Shown: positions 6,419 to 9,137 of the stretch, piece after piece
How the letters are laid out: each line of letters starts with the position of its first letter
Numbering within the stretch: the stretch's first letter is position 1
Assembly: GCA_034409055.1 (NCBI GenBank)
Contig: DAOUMU010000008.1
Coordinates: forward strand, 1-9,137
Reading direction: 5' to 3'
DNA length: 9,137 nt
From: DAOUMU01 sp034409055
GTDB taxonomy: Bacteria; Chloroflexota; Anaerolineae; 4572-78; J111
Made by a program: the position numbers and the translations under genes
The notes under the pieces: model-generated
What the model was told of the DNA's origin: nothing
The model's input: the letters and a program-made list of their open reading frames with translations, nothing else
The model's database searches: none

Positions 6419-7177
6419 TTACCGGCCCATAATACGCTGTCGATACTTTTCATCAGGACGAGTATAGATGCGATTAACCGCCTCAGGCCTCATAAAATGG
6501 GGACCTCCCAGAGCGTAAGTACCTGCCAGAACCCGGGCCGCTTTGACGGCCATCGCGGTGATATTTTCAACCTGTTGGGCGGTGGGAGCCAGGGCGACAA
6601 AGCCGTGATTTTGCATCAGGATGGTTTTAGGCCACTCGCCGTAGATGTCGATATAGGCATTAATCCGCTGAAAAATTTCACGAGCCAGCGGTATCCCAGG
6701 ATCAACGTAAGGCACAACCACTGGCGCCGGACCACAAACCACAATCTCATCGGGAAAGAGACGGCCACTTATGGCAGTTTCAAAAACAGCGGAGCAGGTC
6801 AGGATATTGATCGCAGTGGGATGGGTATGACCGACAAAATTAACGCCAGCCAGCTTAAGGCAAATGGCATGTAGAACTGTCTCCACCGAAGGGTGACCTT
6901 TGGCCTGCCGGTCAACTTTGGCTTCAAGCAGGCCTTGCTTGACTTCTTCATCGCTCAAATCAGAACCATCAAGCATGGCCAGTACACGATCAAAATAGAC
7001 CTGGACAAAACCTTCCGGACCGATTGTGCGTAATTCGGTCCCGCTAGCCTTGACCCAAAAGGTTTCCTCATCAATTTTGGCCGAGGTATTCCCCTCACCC
7101 AGAATAACGTAATCATTGGCCGGATCGCCCAAATTCCTGGACATGGTTACAAGCCGGGTCAAAATATCATCTTGCAT
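6419..7177 (-). CDS. Class II (zinc) aldolase/adducin family protein, probable ketose-1-phosphate aldolase
   Basis: A 252-residue class II aldolase of the FucA/AraD/RhaD type. Phosphate-binding GEGNTSAK is at 27-34 and KASGTEL at 43-49. PSVETVLH (96-103) carries the catalytic-type Glu99, and the zinc ligands are His117 and His119 (GHTHP) plus His191 (QNHG). Members cleave L-fuculose 1-phosphate or L-rhamnulose 1-phosphate to DHAP and L-lactaldehyde, or act on pentulose phosphates. The PS.ET..HA stretch and the co-occurrence with RhaM suggest similarity to the aldolase half of the bifunctional RhaEW enzyme of Chloroflexus and Bacillus; here the aldolase stands alone and an SDR is encoded separately. 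The released DHAP would be a substrate for the GpsA-like enzyme downstream. AAGGA lies about 8 nt before the ATG; the URO-D gene ends 41 nt upstream. The substrate is not determined by sequence. Confidence 0.83.
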   Translation of the reverse strand: MQDDILTRLVTMSRNLGDPANDYVILGEGNTSAKIDEETFWVKASGTELRTIGPEGFVQVYFDRVLAMLDGSDLSDEEVKQGLLEAKVDRQAKGHPSVETVLHAICLKLAGVNFVGHTHPTAINILTCSAVFETAISGRLFPDEIVVCGPAPVVVPYVDPGIPLAREIFQRINAYIDIYGEWPKTILMQNHGFVALAPTAQQVENITAMAVKAARVLAGTYALGGPHFMRPEAVNRIYTRPDEKYRQRIMGR

Positions 7178-7218
7178 TAATGTTATCCTTCTGTCAAATC
7201 ATTTTTATAACAGGAGTT

Positions 7219-8319
7219 CTATTCATACACCCCGTGCTCTTTCACGGCCGCAATGAACGCCTCAACATTCTCCATTGAAGTGTCGGCCTGCACAATATGA
7301 GCCGGGGAGCACATATAGCCACCGCCCGCCCCCAATATCCTTATCTTCTCGGCCACATCGGCCTCGATTTCTTCAGGAGTGCCGTTTGGCAACAAATGTT
7401 GCTGATCAATCGCCCCCCAGAAAGAAAGCCTGTCTCCTAAACGAGATTTCAGCTCCTCTGGCTCATGGCCCGGTACATTGGGTTGAACCGGATTAAAGAC
7501 TTCCAGGCCAATTTCGACCAGGTCCTCGAGGATAGGAGCGACAGCACCGTCGGTGTGATACATGAGCACCACGTCCGGGTTAACGGATCTGAGTTCACTA
7601 AATACCTCTGCCAGACGCGGTTTAAACAGCCTGCGCCACATATCGGGTGAGATCAGCATACCAGTCTGCATACCGAAGTCGTCGCCTGTCCAAACACCAT
7701 CAACCCCCAGCTCTACCAACCTTTTTCCGACACCGATGCTGAATTCTTTAACTCTATCTAACAGCACCTCAATATAAGGTTCCTCCATAGACATATCTAT
7801 CATAAATTTCTCCATACCAACCATGTGCCAGGACATTTCAAACATGGTCAGTTCCAGGTCGCCGATGATGAAGTAGTCATCCTGATATTGCTTAATGTAT
7901 TTCTCAGCATCATCAAAGCGGCCTTTAGCCAGAGGGTCGGGGAAGGGGAAATTCTTGACTTCATCCACAGATGAAACATTGGCCAGAGGAGCCTCAATAA
8001 CCTCCATATAGAGCGGCCCCTGACGCATTTTCATACCAAATTCATTGATAATGCAGCCATCCTCGGTTGTTGGGTGGCTGTAGCCAGACGGAATGCTGCC
8101 GCCCACAATCACGCAATCGCTTCCCATAGCGGTACGCAGCTCATTCGCTGAAATGCGATAGGTGACGTCCTCAAAGTAAGAGGTGGTATAGTGAACCGGG
8201 ATATCATATTTCTTACCAAAATCGGTCAACAATTGGCGACATAAATCGAACTGGAGCGGAACCCGGTCGGGAGTTCCGGTTCGACGCAGGGCTGTAAATA
8301 CACGTTCTCTTGAGTTCAT
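7219..8319 (-). CDS. Uroporphyrinogen decarboxylase (URO-D) family protein, not a haem-pathway HemE
   Basis: A 366-residue protein with the URO-D/methyltransferase-type barrel: MNSRERVFTALRRTGTPDRVPL at the N-terminus (shown as 1-22), GDDFGMQTG (212-220), MYHTDGAV (253-260), NPVQP (276-280), FWGAIDQQ (300-307), and CSPAHIVQADTSMENVEAF near the C-terminus. Cobalamin/thiol methyltransferases of this superfamily bind zinc with an H-x-C motif; here the place reads HTDG, with Asp in the Cys position. It lacks the typical HemE N-terminus, and its place between a sugar mutarotase and an aldolase argues against porphyrin chemistry. URO-D-like proteins of unknown role recur in sugar operons of environmental bacteria. 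The ATG at 8319 is chosen over an in-frame TTG at 8340, because a near-perfect Shine-Dalgarno sequence lies between them. A Met-rich stretch (159-178) is typical of this subgroup in my experience. Confidence 0.82.
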   Translation of the reverse strand: MNSRERVFTALRRTGTPDRVPLQFDLCRQLLTDFGKKYDIPVHYTTSYFEDVTYRISANELRTAMGSDCVIVGGSIPSGYSHPTTEDGCIINEFGMKMRQGPLYMEVIEAPLANVSSVDEVKNFPFPDPLAKGRFDDAEKYIKQYQDDYFIIGDLELTMFEMSWHMVGMEKFMIDMSMEEPYIEVLLDRVKEFSIGVGKRLVELGVDGVWTGDDFGMQTGMLISPDMWRRLFKPRLAEVFSELRSVNPDVVLMYHTDGAVAPILEDLVEIGLEVFNPVQPNVPGHEPEELKSRLGDRLSFWGAIDQQHLLPNGTPEEIEADVAEKIRILGAGGGYMCSPAHIVQADTSMENVEAFIAAVKEHGVYE

Positions 8320-8326
8320 TTGAAAT

Positions 8327-8334
8327 CCTCCTTT
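8327..8334 (-). promoter_or_regulatory. Strong ribosome-binding site deciding the URO-D start
   Basis: Read on the minus strand, AAAGGAGG lies 7 nt before the ATG at 8319. It falls inside the seven extra codons that a TTG start at 8340 would add (MSKGGFQ), so those residues are leader, not protein. Confidence 0.85.
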
Positions 8335-8354
8335 GGACAAACTAAAGTTTGTCC
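8335..8354. repeat. Perfect 9-bp inverted repeat before the URO-D gene
   Basis: GGACAAACT (8335-8343) and AGTTTGTCC (8346-8354) are perfect inverted arms around AA. The repeat abuts the Shine-Dalgarno sequence of the URO-D gene within the 48-nt gap after rhaM. As RNA it would form a compact hairpin right beside the ribosome-binding site. It may also be one copy of a dispersed palindromic repeat. Confidence 0.8.
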
Positions 8355-8367
8355 TACAAATGTCCAG

Positions 8368-8691
8368 TTAATCAAGGTGAAAGACTTCTTCTAATTCGAC
8401 CATGCTTTCGTCGGCATGGGCACCACCTAATCCCTCGAAGTAGGGAGCCATAAATTCTTGCCACTTGATGTTGATTTCCTCCTTGGCCATTCCGTCCAGG
8501 GCAGCCTGAAAGCTTTCCGGCGTTTCAAAATAGCCAAAGAGTAGCCCATCCTCACGCAAGAATAGGGAATAGTTGTGCCAACCGGTTCGCCGGAGGGCAT
8601 CGAGCATCTCGGGCCAGACGGTTTCGTGATGCTTTTTGTACGCTTCTATTTTGTCTTCCTTAACTTTTAGTAGAAAACCAACTCGTTTCAT
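8368..8691 (-). CDS. rhaM: L-rhamnose mutarotase
   Basis: A 107-residue protein of normal length for RhaM (E. coli 104). RhaM is a cytoplasmic dimer that interconverts the alpha and beta anomers of L-rhamnose, speeding entry into catabolism. Visible hallmarks are Tyr18 and His22 (the active-site pair in E. coli numbering) within AYKKHHETVWPEM, HNYSLFL (39-45), the GYFE strand (53-56), IKWQEFM (75-81) and the C-terminal LEEVFHLD, equivalent to LQEVFYLP of E. coli. The ATG at 8691 has AAAGGAG 9 nt upstream. It is the first gene of the operon, and a MITE-like element sits in its leader 43 nt beyond the start codon. Mutarotases of this family may accept related deoxy sugars, so the operon's substrate need not be rhamnose. 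Confidence 0.9.
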   Translation of the reverse strand: MKRVGFLLKVKEDKIEAYKKHHETVWPEMLDALRRTGWHNYSLFLREDGLLFGYFETPESFQAALDGMAKEEINIKWQEFMAPYFEGLGGAHADESMVELEEVFHLD

Positions 8692-8733
8692 GTTATTTTA
8701 CTCCTTTGCAAGATTAAATCAGAAGCCTCAAGC

Positions 8734-8749
8734 AAATCTACCTCTTTTT
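8734..8749. repeat. 16-bp direct repeat, left flank of the MITE-like element
   Basis: AAATCTACCTCTTTTT is repeated exactly at 8885-8900. The two copies abut the two ends of the inverted-repeat element and match at no further base on either side, as expected of a target-site duplication. Confidence 0.85.
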
Positions 8750-8884
8750 TGTAGTGGTTCATAAAATGTTGCAGTCGAAAAAAGCCCCCCCGGCCCCCCA
8801 AAGGGGGGTGAAAAGCGCCAAAGTTCCCCCCTCGGGGGGGTTAGGGGGGCCGGGTTGAACTGCAACTAATTCTGAACCACTACA
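8750..8884. mobile_element. 135-bp MITE-like non-autonomous element
   Basis: The ends are perfect 12-bp inverted repeats: TGTAGTGGTTCA (8750-8761) and TGAACCACTACA (8873-8884). After equal 6-nt gaps, the arms pair again as GTTGCAGT (8768-8775) with ACTGCAAC (8859-8866), then as CCCGGCCCCCC (8789-8799) with GGGGGGCCGGG (8844-8854). Smaller G/C hairpins sit inside (8794-8808 and 8826-8839). There is no room for a transposase, so it would move only with help from a full-length relative elsewhere in the genome. It is flanked by a perfect 16-bp duplication. It lies in the leader or promoter region of rhaM. A minus-strand frame crossing it (8759-8980) is not a gene. Confidence 0.85.
8778..8854 (-). 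terminator. Possible terminator-like hairpin inside the MITE-like element
   Basis: Transcribed leftward, the 11-bp G/C stem (8844-8854 with 8789-8799) is followed within a few nucleotides by a run of six T (8778-8783 on the minus strand). This could stop transcription arriving from the right before it reaches rhaM. The loop is long and contains its own hairpins, so efficiency is doubtful. Confidence 0.35.
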
Positions 8885-8900
8885 AAATCTACCTCTTTTT
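8885..8900. repeat. 16-bp direct repeat, right flank of the MITE-like element
   Basis: Exact second copy of AAATCTACCTCTTTTT (see 8734-8749). Deleting one copy together with the element restores a continuous ancestral leader, joining 8733 directly to 8885. Confidence 0.85.
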
Positions 8901-9002
8901 GGGGTTGAGTTGTTTGGATCAACAAGGCTAAAGCCGCAGTAGGGGAAATATTGTTTATCCAGCAGAAAAGCAAGTTGCACCCCCCAACGAATAACGGCTC
9001 TA

Positions 9003-9137
9003 CGTGGATTGAGGGGTAAGACCTGACAGGTTTAGTAATCTGTCGCTATTTGTTGCCAATTTGCTACAATTTACCTGTATTATCTGGCAAATTTTCGCTA
9101 AAACCTGTCAGGTCTGGCTTTTTACCCCACAAATCCG
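9003..9137. repeat. Second palindromic (MITE-like) element, possibly cut by the window edge
   Basis: AGACCTGACAGGTTT (9019-9033) and AAACCTGTCAGGTCT (9101-9115) are perfect 15-bp inverted arms, and each arm contains its own small palindrome (ACCTG-A-CAGGT). Outside them, GGATTGAGGGGTAA (9006-9019) imperfectly mirrors TTACCCCACAAATCC (9122-9136), extending the inverted repeat to about 30-35 bp per side. Inside, TTGCCA (9053-9058) mirrors TGGCAA (9085-9090). The right end coincides with the window edge, so the boundary and any target duplication cannot be judged. No coding frame is present. Confidence 0.65.

Noticed and set aside
8320..8340. TTG start seven codons upstream for the URO-D protein
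   Set aside because: The extra codons contain the ribosome-binding site AAAGGAGG for the ATG at 8319.
8759..8980. Minus-strand ORF of 73 codons rich in Pro and Gly
   Set aside because: It reads straight through the MITE-like element; its Pro/Gly-rich segment is simply the translation of the G/C-run palindrome. Such reading frames are a common artefact of these repeats.

Overview
The window is dominated by one tightly packed, leftward-transcribed (minus-strand) operon of seven genes, from about 8691 down to 1310. In transcription order they encode: an L-rhamnose mutarotase (RhaM); a uroporphyrinogen-decarboxylase-family (URO-D) protein; a zinc class II aldolase; a PHP-domain metal hydrolase; a large MDR dehydrogenase related to L-sorbose-1-phosphate reductase (SorE); a GpsA-family glycerol-3-phosphate dehydrogenase; and a short-chain dehydrogenase closely resembling sorbitol-6-phosphate 2-dehydrogenase (SrlD). 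Gaps between genes are mostly 16-48 nt, the last pair overlaps as ATGA, and almost every gene has a clear Shine-Dalgarno sequence. The one large gap is 172 nt, before the GpsA-like gene.

Taken together this looks like a carbohydrate-catabolism locus for a deoxyhexose, ketohexose or alditol. A mutarotase prepares the sugar, an aldolase can split a ketose 1-phosphate into dihydroxyacetone phosphate and an aldehyde, and three different dehydrogenase folds act on sugar or triose phosphates. No isomerase, kinase or transporter lies in the window, so the substrate cannot be fixed. SorE plus SrlD is the enzyme pair of L-sorbose catabolism, while RhaM plus a RhaE-like aldolase suggests L-rhamnose. 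This mixture, with URO-D and PHP proteins that fit neither textbook pathway, makes the operon the most interesting item here. The SorE-like enzyme also carries what reads as a tandem, partly degenerate duplication of its Rossmann domain.

The right flank (about 8734-9137) is a nest of small palindromic elements. A complete 135-bp MITE-like element (8750-8884) has 12-bp perfect terminal inverted repeats and sits between perfect 16-bp direct repeats, in the leader of rhaM. A second palindromic element runs to the window edge (about 9003-9137). A perfect 9-bp inverted repeat also lies between rhaM and the URO-D gene.

The left flank (1-1309) has no intact gene. It holds the first 18 codons of a minus-strand gene leaving the window, with a strong ribosome-binding site and a plausible promoter that overlaps a 17-bp direct repeat. 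It also holds two plus-strand gene remnants: the C-terminal two thirds of a GYD-domain protein, and the signal peptide plus first repeat of a secreted beta-propeller protein. The region looks like decayed or rearranged accessory DNA.

The organism is bacterial. The gene mix, the G/C-run palindromes and the style of the repeats suggest an environmental Chloroflexota (Anaerolineae-like) genome, but this is an inference from familiarity and not shown by any marker gene.
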